A stretch of DNA of 64,000 bases from Planctomycetota bacterium (lineage in GTDB: Bacteria > Planctomycetota > UBA1135 > GCA-002748355), in assembly GCA_002748355.1 (NCBI GenBank), contig PDSF01000037.1, positions 1 through 64,000 on the forward strand. The letters are read 5' to 3'. Under the pieces are notes generated by a model. That model was not told the DNA's origin, made no database searches, and worked only from the letters and a program-made list of their open reading frames with translations. Below are positions 8,270 to 15,828 of the stretch, one piece after another. A program made the position numbers and the translations under genes. Position 1 is the first letter of the stretch; every line of letters starts with the position of its first letter.

Positions 8270-9114
8270 TGCGCGTCCTGCTTTCCCTACTTGCCTGCCT
8301 TTTGCTGGCATCTGCCCTGCTCGCGCAAGGCCAGTCCTTCGAGATGCCGGCGATGCCCCAGGTCCCCGAGCCGCCGGCTGAAATGGCGCCGGATAAGAGT
8401 TCGCTCTACGGGCCCGTGGTGCCAGCACTGAGCAACGGTCCGGGCTTCAAGATCCAAATCGATACCGGTGACGAAACCCGCGGCAAACTCTCGACCACCG
8501 TCGAGATGGTGCTCTTCATCACCTTGCTGACGCTGGCGCCGGCCATCGTCCTCAGCATGACCTCCTTCACCCGCATCATCATCGTGCTCTCGTTTATGAA
8601 GCGGGCGATGAGTATCCAGGAGATGCCCCCTGCAACGGTGGTCACCGGCCTCGCCCTCTTCCTCTCCCTCTTCATCATGAAGCCGGTCTACAGCCAGCTC
8701 TACGAAGAGGCCCTAAACCCTTACCTGGAAGAGAAGCTCAGTATCGATGATGCCGGCACTCGGGCCAGCAAGATCATGTCGGAGTTCATGCTCGGCCAAA
8801 CCCGGGACACCGACCTCGAGCTCATGTACCGCGTCGCCGAGCAGGATCCCCCCGAAAGCGCCGAGCAAATCCCCTTCCATCTCGTGGTTCCAGCCTTCGT
8901 GCTCTCGGAGATCAAGACCGCATTCCAGATGGGCTTCGTGTTATTCCTGCCGTTTTTGGTTATCGACCTGGTAATCGCCAGCGTGCTGATATCCATGGGC
9001 ATGTTCACCCTCCCACCCATCGTTATCTCGACACCCTTCAAGGTCCTCCTATTCATCCTCGTCGATGGTTGGAATCTGGTGATCCAGTCAGCCATCCAGA
9101 GCTACAGCCTGTGA
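8269..9114 (+). CDS. fliP: Flagellar type III export gate protein FliP
   Basis: Core pore subunit of the export gate (FliP5Q4R1). 281 residues with an N-terminal signal peptide (LLSLLACLLLASALLAQG), then the family's membrane segments: LFITLLTLAPAIVLSMTSFT, SLFIMKPVYSQLYEEALNP, and the signature GFVLFLPFLVIDLVIASVLI followed by SMGMFTLPP. The acidic/proline N-terminal region before the first core helix is longer than in enterics. ATG overlaps the fliO stop (TGATG), showing translational coupling; fliQ starts nine bases after the stop. Confidence 0.96.
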   Translation: MRVLLSLLACLLLASALLAQGQSFEMPAMPQVPEPPAEMAPDKSSLYGPVVPALSNGPGFKIQIDTGDETRGKLSTTVEMVLFITLLTLAPAIVLSMTSFTRIIIVLSFMKRAMSIQEMPPATVVTGLALFLSLFIMKPVYSQLYEEALNPYLEEKLSIDDAGTRASKIMSEFMLGQTRDTDLELMYRVAEQDPPESAEQIPFHLVVPAFVLSEIKTAFQMGFVLFLPFLVIDLVIASVLISMGMFTLPPIVISTPFKVLLFILVDGWNLVIQSAIQSYSL

Positions 9115-9123
9115 GCCTTATCC

Positions 9124-9396
9124 ATGGATGAAGCCACGATCATCGACCTCGCACGCCAGACCTTGCTGCTCGTGATCAAAATCGTCACGCCGGCACTGGT
9201 CATCGGAATGCTGGTGGGCATTTCGGTCAGCCTCTTCCAAGCCATCACCAGCATCCAAGAGCAGACCCTGACCCTGGTCCCCAAAATGCTCGCCGTCGCC
9301 GTGGCACTGATGCTGCTGATGCCGTGGATCATCACGATGCTGGTGGAATTCGCCCGCGATCTATTCGGCAACCTCACCTACTTCGCGGGTTTCTGA
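9124..9396 (+). CDS. fliQ: Flagellar type III export gate protein FliQ
   Basis: Two-helix subunit of the export gate. 90 residues, the usual size, with helices around 13-38 and 53-77 and the typical core ALVIGMLVGISVSLFQAIT followed by SIQEQTLTLVPKM. It sits between fliP and fliR in the conserved order, with 9- and 10-base spacers. Confidence 0.95.
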   Translation: MDEATIIDLARQTLLLVIKIVTPALVIGMLVGISVSLFQAITSIQEQTLTLVPKMLAVAVALMLLMPWIITMLVEFARDLFGNLTYFAGF

Positions 9397-9406
9397 GCCA
9401 TTTGCG

Positions 9407-10177
9407 ATGGATCTCGTCCACGCCTACTTCCCCGGCTTTTTCATGATGTTCCTGCGGATCAGCGCCGTGATCTTCGGCGTGAAGATCCTCGGGACCACGA
9501 TGGACAGCAAGTGGGCTCGTCTGGCGTTGGCGCTCTGCATTTCGGGCATCCTCTTCGCAAAAAACCCCAGCCTGCTGACCTATCCCACCCCCATCCACAT
9601 GGGTCTGGTGGCAGCGCGCGAGGTCGTGCTTGGGCTCTTTATCGGCTTTTGCCTGCAGTTGATCCTGATCACCCTGCGCCTGACCGGAACCCTCATCGGT
9701 CACGAAATGGGCTTTAGCATGGCCCAGGTCATGGACCCGACGACGGGTCTGAACTCTCCCGTTATGGGCCGATTCTTCGAAACGCTCTGCTTCCTGTTTT
9801 TCCTGAACGTCAACGGTCACCACAAGATCTTCGAGATCATGAGCCAGAGCTTCGACGACATCCCGGTCGGCGAGCCGTGGAATCTCGCCGCCATGAAGGA
9901 CGGGCTCATCTACCTGGTAACCCAGAGCATCGCCCTATCGATCCGGATCGCGAGCCCGGTCTACGCCATGCTGCTCTTGATCACGACGACTCTGATCGTG
10001 ATGTCGCGGGCCGTGCCACAAGTCCACCTGATGGACTTCTCGTATGCCCTACGCATCCTCTTTGCGTTTTTGGGCATGCTCTGGTTTATCGGTATCGCCG
10101 GCCCCTACATCTATCAGATCTTCGACACCTTCTTTACCGGGGCGGAAGAGATCGTGTTCCAACTCGGGGAGCTCTGA
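9407..10177 (+). CDS. fliR: Flagellar type III export gate protein FliR
   Basis: Single-copy gate subunit that resembles a FliP-FliQ fusion in fold. 256 residues with six hydrophobic segments and the family stretches GLFIGFCLQLILITLRLTG, GHEMGFSMAQVMDPTTG and FFLNVNGHHKIFEIM. Start ATG at 9407, ten bases after fliQ; flhB starts three bases after its stop. Confidence 0.95.
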   Translation: MDLVHAYFPGFFMMFLRISAVIFGVKILGTTMDSKWARLALALCISGILFAKNPSLLTYPTPIHMGLVAAREVVLGLFIGFCLQLILITLRLTGTLIGHEMGFSMAQVMDPTTGLNSPVMGRFFETLCFLFFLNVNGHHKIFEIMSQSFDDIPVGEPWNLAAMKDGLIYLVTQSIALSIRIASPVYAMLLLITTTLIVMSRAVPQVHLMDFSYALRILFAFLGMLWFIGIAGPYIYQIFDTFFTGAEEIVFQLGEL

Positions 10178-10180
10178 TTC

Positions 10181-11251
10181 GTGGGACTTTTCCAGGATAA
10201 GAGCGACAAAACCGAAAAGGCCACGCCGAAGCGGCTCAGCGATGCGCGTAACAAGGGCCAGGTGGCCAAGTCTGCCGAATTGGGCATGGCCATGCTCTTC
10301 CTGCTTGGGCTCATCCTTGTCGAAGCAGGTGGCGGCTCGCTCATCGAAGCCCTCAAAGAAGGGTTACGTCAGGGCTTTTCCCTGCACGTCGAACCCGAGA
10401 TTACCCGGACCTGGGCGGTTGAGACCCTTCGCACCGCCATCCTCCGGGTAGCTCCGGGAATCCTGATAATGATGGCCATCTTGGTGGCAACGGCATTGGT
10501 TACCGGATTCGCCCAGGTAGGTATCAAGTTCACCATCGAGCCCATCAGACCCAAGCTCGAAAAGCTCAACCCTATCGCCGGGCTAGGACGCATGTTTCAG
10601 CTGCGTTCTGTGATGCAAACCGGCCTGGCCTTCCTCAAGTTCGTGGTCCTGTTCGGCATCCTCTGGTTCAACATCCAAGGCGATCTTCCGGTATTGCTAA
10701 CCCTAGCCGATATGCCCTTCGCAGAATCGGCGCCCATCGTCGCGGAGTTGGCGATCAAGATCTTCTGGTGGATCGCCATCGTCCTCCTGCTTCTGGGGAT
10801 CCTCGATTTGATCTACCAGAAATGGCAGCACCAAAAAGACATGCGCATGTCCAAGCAGGACATCAAGGACGAGGCCAAGAGCACTGACGGTGACCCCGAG
10901 ATCAAGGCCCGCATCAAGCGCGCCATGCGAGAGGTATCTCGCCGGCGAATGATGGAAGAGGTCCCCAAGGCTGACGTGGTGATCACCAACCCGACCCACT
11001 TTGCCGTCGCGCTCAAATACGAGAAGTCCGACATGGCCGCGCCCAGCGTTGTCGCCAAGGGCGCCGACGAAGTCGCCTTCAAGATTCGTGAACTGGCCAA
11101 AGAGAACAAGGTGCCGATCATGGAGGATCCTCCTCTGGCCCGGGCCCTTTTCAGCAGTGTCCGCCTCGGTGACGAGATTCCTCGCCGCTTTTACGAGGCT
11201 GTTGCCGCAGTTTTGGCGCGCGTGCTGCGCATGAAGCAGGAGGCACGTTGA
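10181..11251 (+). CDS. flhB: Flagellar export switch protein FlhB
   Basis: Controls the substrate-specificity switch from rod/hook to filament export by self-cleavage. 356 residues: short cytoplasmic N-terminus with DKTEKATPKRLSDARNKGQV, four membrane helices, then the cytoplasmic domain with the autocleavage motif NPTH at ~270 (VVITNPTHFAVALKY). The start is GTG at 10181 with no better upstream choice. The partner that times the switch, FliK, is at 22.2 kb. Confidence 0.96.
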   Translation: MGLFQDKSDKTEKATPKRLSDARNKGQVAKSAELGMAMLFLLGLILVEAGGGSLIEALKEGLRQGFSLHVEPEITRTWAVETLRTAILRVAPGILIMMAILVATALVTGFAQVGIKFTIEPIRPKLEKLNPIAGLGRMFQLRSVMQTGLAFLKFVVLFGILWFNIQGDLPVLLTLADMPFAESAPIVAELAIKIFWWIAIVLLLLGILDLIYQKWQHQKDMRMSKQDIKDEAKSTDGDPEIKARIKRAMREVSRRRMMEEVPKADVVITNPTHFAVALKYEKSDMAAPSVVAKGADEVAFKIRELAKENKVPIMEDPPLARALFSSVRLGDEIPRRFYEAVAAVLARVLRMKQEAR

Positions 11252-11252
11252 C

Positions 11253-13337
11253 ATGAGCTCTCAGTCCTTGCCTTCACTAGGCGGCTCCGATGCGCTACGC
11301 CAACGCGGACAGCTAGCCCTGATCATGGGAATGGTCGGCATCCTCGCGGTGCTGATTATCCCGCTGCCGACCTTCGTGCTCGATCTGCTGATCACGGTCA
11401 ACGTCACCGTCAGCATCTTGATCATGATGGCCACGATCTCGGCGAGAAGCCCACTGCAGCTGAGCACCTTCCCAAGCATCCTGCTCTTCACCGCCCTAAT
11501 GCGCTTATCGCTCAACGTCGCATCGACACGATTGATTCTGCTGCAGGGTGAAGCTGGCACCGTAATCCAGGCCTTTGGCGACTTCGTCGTCGGCGGCAAC
11601 TTTGCAGTCGGTATCGTGATCTTCGCGGTTCTGATCATCATTCAGTTTGCCGTGATCACCAAAGGCCAGAACCGCATCGCCGAGGTCGCCGCGCGCTTTA
11701 CCCTGGACGCGATGCCGGGCAAGCAGATGGCGATCGACGCCGACCTGAACGCCGGGATCATCAGCAACGAGGAAGCCAAACAACGACGGGCCGATATCTC
11801 ACGCGAAGCGGAGTTTTACGGGGCCATGGACGGCGCCGGTAAGTTCGTTCGCGGTGATGCTGTGGCCGGCATTCTGATCACCGCGATCAATATCATTGGC
11901 GGCATCCTGATCGGCACCCTGATGCGCGACATGGCAGCTGCTGACGCGATGGCCAAATACACGGTCCTGACGGTCGGCGATGGCCTGGTCAGCCAGATCC
12001 CAGGGCTCGTGATTGCGGTTTCCTCCGGCATCCTGACCACCAAGGCCGCCTCGAAGAACGACCTCGCCGAGGAAATGACCGACCAAGTCCTGGGCACCAA
12101 GAGCACGGTGCGCATGGCCGGATTCGTCATGCTCGGTCTTGGTCTGGTGCCGGGCCTCCCCACCATCCCCTTCATGATCCTTGGTGGCGCACTGCTCATC
12201 GGCAGCTCCCGCGCCGAAAGCGATACGAGTACCGAGGCGAGCAAGGAGGGCGACGAAAGCGTCGAAGCCGAAGAAGATGACGAAGAGAAGCGCATCGAGA
12301 ACCTCCTGCACGTCGACCGTCTGGGCATCGAAATCGGTTATCGCTTGATCTCGATTGTCGACCCTGGTCGACACGGCGGCCTGCTTGAGCACATCTCGGC
12401 GCTGCGCCGGCAGTTCGTCAGTCAACTAGGACTCGTCGTGCCGCCCATCCGGGTCAAAGACAACATCCAGCTCGGCCCCAACAACTACCGCATCCTGCTC
12501 ATGGGCCAGGAGATTGCGACTGGGGAAGTCCATGCCGGCCAATACCTGGCCATGGATCCGACGGGTTCCGCGCCCCCCATCGAAGGTAAGGAAACGATCG
12601 AACCCGCCTTCGGCTTACCCGCCCGCTGGATTAGCGAAGGCCAAAAAGAGCATGCCGAGATGATTGGTTACACGGTCATCGAGGCACCGAGTGTCCTTGT
12701 AACCCACCTGACCGAAGTGCTGCGCTCTGTCTGCAGCGAACTGCTCAGCCGCGAGGATGTGCAGGCTCTGCTCGAGAACAGCAAGAAGATCGCGCCGACG
12801 GTAGTGGACGAAGTGGTCCCGAGCATCCTCTCAAGCTCGCAGGTGCAGCGAGTGCTCGCCGACTTGCTCAAGGAGCGGGTCTCGATCCGAAACCTGCCAC
12901 TGATCCTGGAATCACTCGGAGACGCCGCTGCCGAGAGCAAGGAACACCGACACCTGGTCGAGAACGTCCGTACGCGCATCTCCCGCGCCATCCTCGAGCC
13001 CTACATCGACGAGCAGGGAGCTTTGCACGTTGCGACCATCGAGCCACAGCTCGAGCAACAACTCCTGGCTGCGCTTACCGGACAAGGAACCCAGGGCGAA
13101 GTCCTGGCCCAGGGCGCTCTGGGCAGCTTCGTCGAGCGCAGCGCCGAAGTCCTCGCCGACCTGGTTCGGCAAGGTCATCAGCCCGTGCTAGTAACGCGTG
13201 CAGCGCTGCGGCCCTTCCTTGCGGAAGCAGTCGTAGGCGCCGTCCCTGGCAGCGCCGTGCTCTCCTATCAGGAGATCGCGGTCCACAAGGAGATCGATGT
13301 CATCGCGCAGGTTAACCTGCAGGAAGCCACCGTATGA
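11253..13337 (+). CDS. flhA: Flagellar export protein FlhA
   Basis: Largest export-apparatus protein: membrane proton channel plus cytoplasmic nonameric ring docking chaperone-substrate complexes. 694 residues; about eight helices in the first ~330 residues, FHIPEP signature AEVAARFTLDAMPGKQMAID near ~150, an acidic linker (~330-350, EADTSTEASKEGDES style), and the C-terminal ring domain. ATG is one base after the flhB stop; its own stop overlaps flhF by four bases. Confidence 0.97.
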   Translation: MSSQSLPSLGGSDALRQRGQLALIMGMVGILAVLIIPLPTFVLDLLITVNVTVSILIMMATISARSPLQLSTFPSILLFTALMRLSLNVASTRLILLQGEAGTVIQAFGDFVVGGNFAVGIVIFAVLIIIQFAVITKGQNRIAEVAARFTLDAMPGKQMAIDADLNAGIISNEEAKQRRADISREAEFYGAMDGAGKFVRGDAVAGILITAINIIGGILIGTLMRDMAAADAMAKYTVLTVGDGLVSQIPGLVIAVSSGILTTKAASKNDLAEEMTDQVLGTKSTVRMAGFVMLGLGLVPGLPTIPFMILGGALLIGSSRAESDTSTEASKEGDESVEAEEDDEEKRIENLLHVDRLGIEIGYRLISIVDPGRHGGLLEHISALRRQFVSQLGLVVPPIRVKDNIQLGPNNYRILLMGQEIATGEVHAGQYLAMDPTGSAPPIEGKETIEPAFGLPARWISEGQKEHAEMIGYTVIEAPSVLVTHLTEVLRSVCSELLSREDVQALLENSKKIAPTVVDEVVPSILSSSQVQRVLADLLKERVSIRNLPLILESLGDAAAESKEHRHLVENVRTRISRAILEPYIDEQGALHVATIEPQLEQQLLAALTGQGTQGEVLAQGALGSFVERSAEVLADLVRQGHQPVLVTRAALRPFLAEAVVGAVPGSAVLSYQEIAVHKEIDVIAQVNLQEATV

Positions 13338-14353
13338 TTCTCCGTCGCATCGTCGGTCGCACCATGGCCGAAGCCCTAGCCCGCGTGGAGCGCGAGGTGG
13401 GCAAAAACGCACTGATCGTCGAGACCGGCTTCGAAGGCGGCCTCGCCACCGTAATCGCCCGGCGCAGTGAGGAGCCCAGCTCCACAAGCCGCAATAAAGC
13501 GGCAGCTCCGGATCACCCCCTTCGCCGCGAGCCACTGCGCTATCGCGATGGCTACAGGCCGGTCGCCGAGCGCCTGGAGGATTTTGGCCTCGGATCGCGT
13601 TTGATTGACGTGCTCTATCGGGCAGTTCGCGGCCTGCATCCGCACTTGCTGCAAGAGGGCGACCCCAGCCTCCCGCGCATCGTTATGCGCGTCCTCGCTG
13701 GCCTAGTCCCCATCAAGCCACAGGTCCAAAACCCAGCTCGTTGCATTGCACTGGTCGGACCTACCGGCGTCGGAAAAACCACGACCCTGGCCAAGCTCGC
13801 CGCCAGAGACGTTATCGAACAAAAAAAGAGCGTCGCGGTATTGAGCCTGGACACCTTCCGCATTGCTGCAGTCGAACAGATGCGCGCCTTCGCCGAAATG
13901 CTACAGGCTCCCTTCGAGGTGATTTTCACTCCCCAGGATTTGGACCAAGCCCTCGCCCGCTACGCCAACATGGACAGCATCTACATCGATACCACCGGTC
14001 GCAGTCCGCGCGACGAGACGTCCCTCCGAACCATGAAAGGCTATCTACGCAAACACAGCGACATCGACATCCGGCTCTGCATCCCTGCCGGCGCTCGACG
14101 CCGCGACCTGGAACGTATCCGTGAGGCCTTCGGCATCCTCCAGCCCAGCAGCCTGGTTCTTACGAAATGGGACGAAACCGAGGCTCCCGGAGAAGCCGTC
14201 GCCATGGCCATCGAGCACGAAATGCCGCTCTCGCATATCACCAATGGTCAACGTGTCCCCGAGGACCTGCTCCTCGCCGATGCTGCCAGCATCGCCGGCG
14301 AAGCTCTGGCCGACCTGGAACACCGAGCCCTGACAGCGGAGGTCACCCGATGA
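13334..14353 (+). CDS. flhF: Flagellar biosynthesis SRP-type GTPase FlhF
   Basis: GTPase that selects the site, often the pole, for flagellar assembly. 339 residues: N-terminal MILRRIVGRTMAEALARVER-like segment, short basic linker, then the SRP-GTPase NG domain with P-loop GPTGVGKTTTLAK (~142), DTFRIAAVEQM, DTTGRSPRD and TKWDETE. It overlaps flhA and flhG by four bases (ATGA) on both sides, so the three are translationally coupled. The N-terminal B domain is shorter than in enteric FlhF. Confidence 0.95.
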   Translation: MILRRIVGRTMAEALARVEREVGKNALIVETGFEGGLATVIARRSEEPSSTSRNKAAAPDHPLRREPLRYRDGYRPVAERLEDFGLGSRLIDVLYRAVRGLHPHLLQEGDPSLPRIVMRVLAGLVPIKPQVQNPARCIALVGPTGVGKTTTLAKLAARDVIEQKKSVAVLSLDTFRIAAVEQMRAFAEMLQAPFEVIFTPQDLDQALARYANMDSIYIDTTGRSPRDETSLRTMKGYLRKHSDIDIRLCIPAGARRRDLERIREAFGILQPSSLVLTKWDETEAPGEAVAMAIEHEMPLSHITNGQRVPEDLLLADAASIAGEALADLEHRALTAEVTR

Positions 14354-15216
14354 GCACGATCCTGCCCAGTGATCAAGCAGCGACCCTGCGCAATTACGCC
14401 AAGCACCGCGAATCCGGGCACCGACCTCCGGTTTTCGCCATCGCCAGTGGCAAAGGCGGCGTCGGTAAAACCGTCCTCTCAGTCAATCTGGCCCTGCGCT
14501 TGGCGAAGAGCGGCACACGCGTGCTCCTCGTCGACCTCGACCCCGGCCTCGCCAATATCGACGTGCACCTGCGGCTAAGCCCGCGTTATACCGTGCACGA
14601 CTTGCTCGAAGATCGCTGCAAAGCCGAAGAAGCGGTCCTGGTCGCCGCAGGCGGCCTTCTCCTGGTTCCGGGAGGCAGCCTTTCTTCGACCTACGGAAGC
14701 GATGCTCCCGAGTCAGCACGCCAAGAGGAACCTCGCAGGATTCTGAGCAAGCTCACCCCGCTTTTCCCCCATGTCGACGTCATCCTGCTCGACACCGGTG
14801 CCGGCCTCGGCCCCTGGGTTCGGGGGGCGCTCGACATTGCCGACGAACGCATCGTCGTGACCCAACCCGATCCGGCCTCCGTTACCGATGCCTACGCCCT
14901 ACTCAAGATGCTGCGAGGCAGTCACGCTGACGCTAGGCCTGAACTTCTCATCAATCGGGTGCGGGATCGGGGTGAAGCCATGCTCACCGCAACGCGCATC
15001 CGCGGCGTCGCCAAGCGCTTCCTCGGTTTCGAACCCGAACTCCTAGGCTGGCTACGCGAGGCGACGGCCGTCACCTTCTCCATCCGCAACCAAACCCCCT
15101 TCGCCAACGAACTCAAGGACAGCCATCCGGCGATGCAAGATCTCTCGGGCATCGTCGCCAAGCTGCTTGCAAAACTCGGAACCGGGCAGAAACGCAGCCG
15201 ACAAGCCAGCCTCTAA
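14350..15216 (+). CDS. flhG: MinD-like ATPase FlhG/FleN, flagellar number regulator
   Basis: ParA/MinD-type ATPase that stimulates FlhF GTPase and limits flagellar number. 288 residues from the ATG at 14350: deviant Walker A SGKGGVGKT (33-41), LLVDLDPGLANIDVHL, LLDTGAGLG (switch II region), and TQPDPASVTDAYALLK. An open frame continues upstream in this frame but overlaps flhF entirely; the ATGA overlap decides the start. Short inverted repeats (GCAGC/GCTGC near 15220-15235) follow the stop, a weak terminator candidate before the convergent gene. Confidence 0.93.
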   Translation: MSTILPSDQAATLRNYAKHRESGHRPPVFAIASGKGGVGKTVLSVNLALRLAKSGTRVLLVDLDPGLANIDVHLRLSPRYTVHDLLEDRCKAEEAVLVAAGGLLLVPGGSLSSTYGSDAPESARQEEPRRILSKLTPLFPHVDVILLDTGAGLGPWVRGALDIADERIVVTQPDPASVTDAYALLKMLRGSHADARPELLINRVRDRGEAMLTATRIRGVAKRFLGFEPELLGWLREATAVTFSIRNQTPFANELKDSHPAMQDLSGIVAKLLAKLGTGQKRSRQASL

Positions 15217-15265
15217 ATGGCAGCAGAAAAGCTGCACCTGGCTGCAGAGGCTCCATCAAGCGAGT

Positions 15266-15790
15266 TCATGCCCCCGGGCCTTGCGGCCCCTTCGCCGCCC
15301 GGAACATGCGCAAGATTTGCACGGCGAGACCACCAAGAAGGAAGGCCAAAAGGGCCAGGGAGTTAAAGGCGATCCAGCCCTTATTCCCAGCAGGGCCCTC
15401 GCTCATCGAACGCGTCATTTCACAAAACACGGCAGCAAGGCCCGGGGCCAAGAGGAGGAGGGTCTGCCGCGATAGGGCATACAATCGAGGAGCATTCTCT
15501 TCCGTCAGCTTTACCGGGTAGTTGTGTAGCTGTGGCACCTTGGCCAGAAGCAGCAGCAGCAACACCGAGACCGTACCGAGGATCGGCCCGAGTACCAGAA
15601 GCCCCTTAGATCCATAGGAACTCACATTCCCCGAGAAGTCGAAGCGCATCGGAATTTTTTCGGGCAAGCTCGAGTAGCGCGAGACAAACAGGTACCAGCT
15701 CAGTAGCACCAGCAGTATGGCCAAGGCTACGAAGGCAGTTTCGAGCACTGACAGCGGCGGCAAAATTACTCGGATCCGACCTGATTTCAT
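15266..15790 (-). CDS. DUF1648-like integral membrane protein
   Basis: Predicted membrane protein with four hydrophobic segments. Near the N-terminus, after the first helix, it has LPEKIPMRFDFSGNVSSYG followed by SKG, the typical DUF1648 pattern (LPxxIPxHFxxxGxxdxxgsK). Function unknown; in Bacillus-type SdpI the domain is part of an immunity/signalling protein. The ATG at 15790 has a good GAGGG ribosome binding site five bases upstream; ATG 15802 and a GTG at 15832 overlapping the previous stop are alternatives. It is the second gene of an inverted pair lying inside the flagellar locus. Confidence 0.7.
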   Translation of the reverse strand: MKSGRIRVILPPLSVLETAFVALAILLVLLSWYLFVSRYSSLPEKIPMRFDFSGNVSSYGSKGLLVLGPILGTVSVLLLLLLAKVPQLHNYPVKLTEENAPRLYALSRQTLLLLAPGLAAVFCEMTRSMSEGPAGNKGWIAFNSLALLAFLLGGLAVQILRMFRAAKGPQGPGA

Positions 15791-15828
15791 TTCTTCCCTC
15801 ATCTCTTTGCAGCCGTGCAAACAAGCCG

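Noticed and set aside
11799..12425. Long antisense frame inside flhA
   Set aside because: Mirror frame of a well-conserved gene in high-GC DNA; no own start signal or family.
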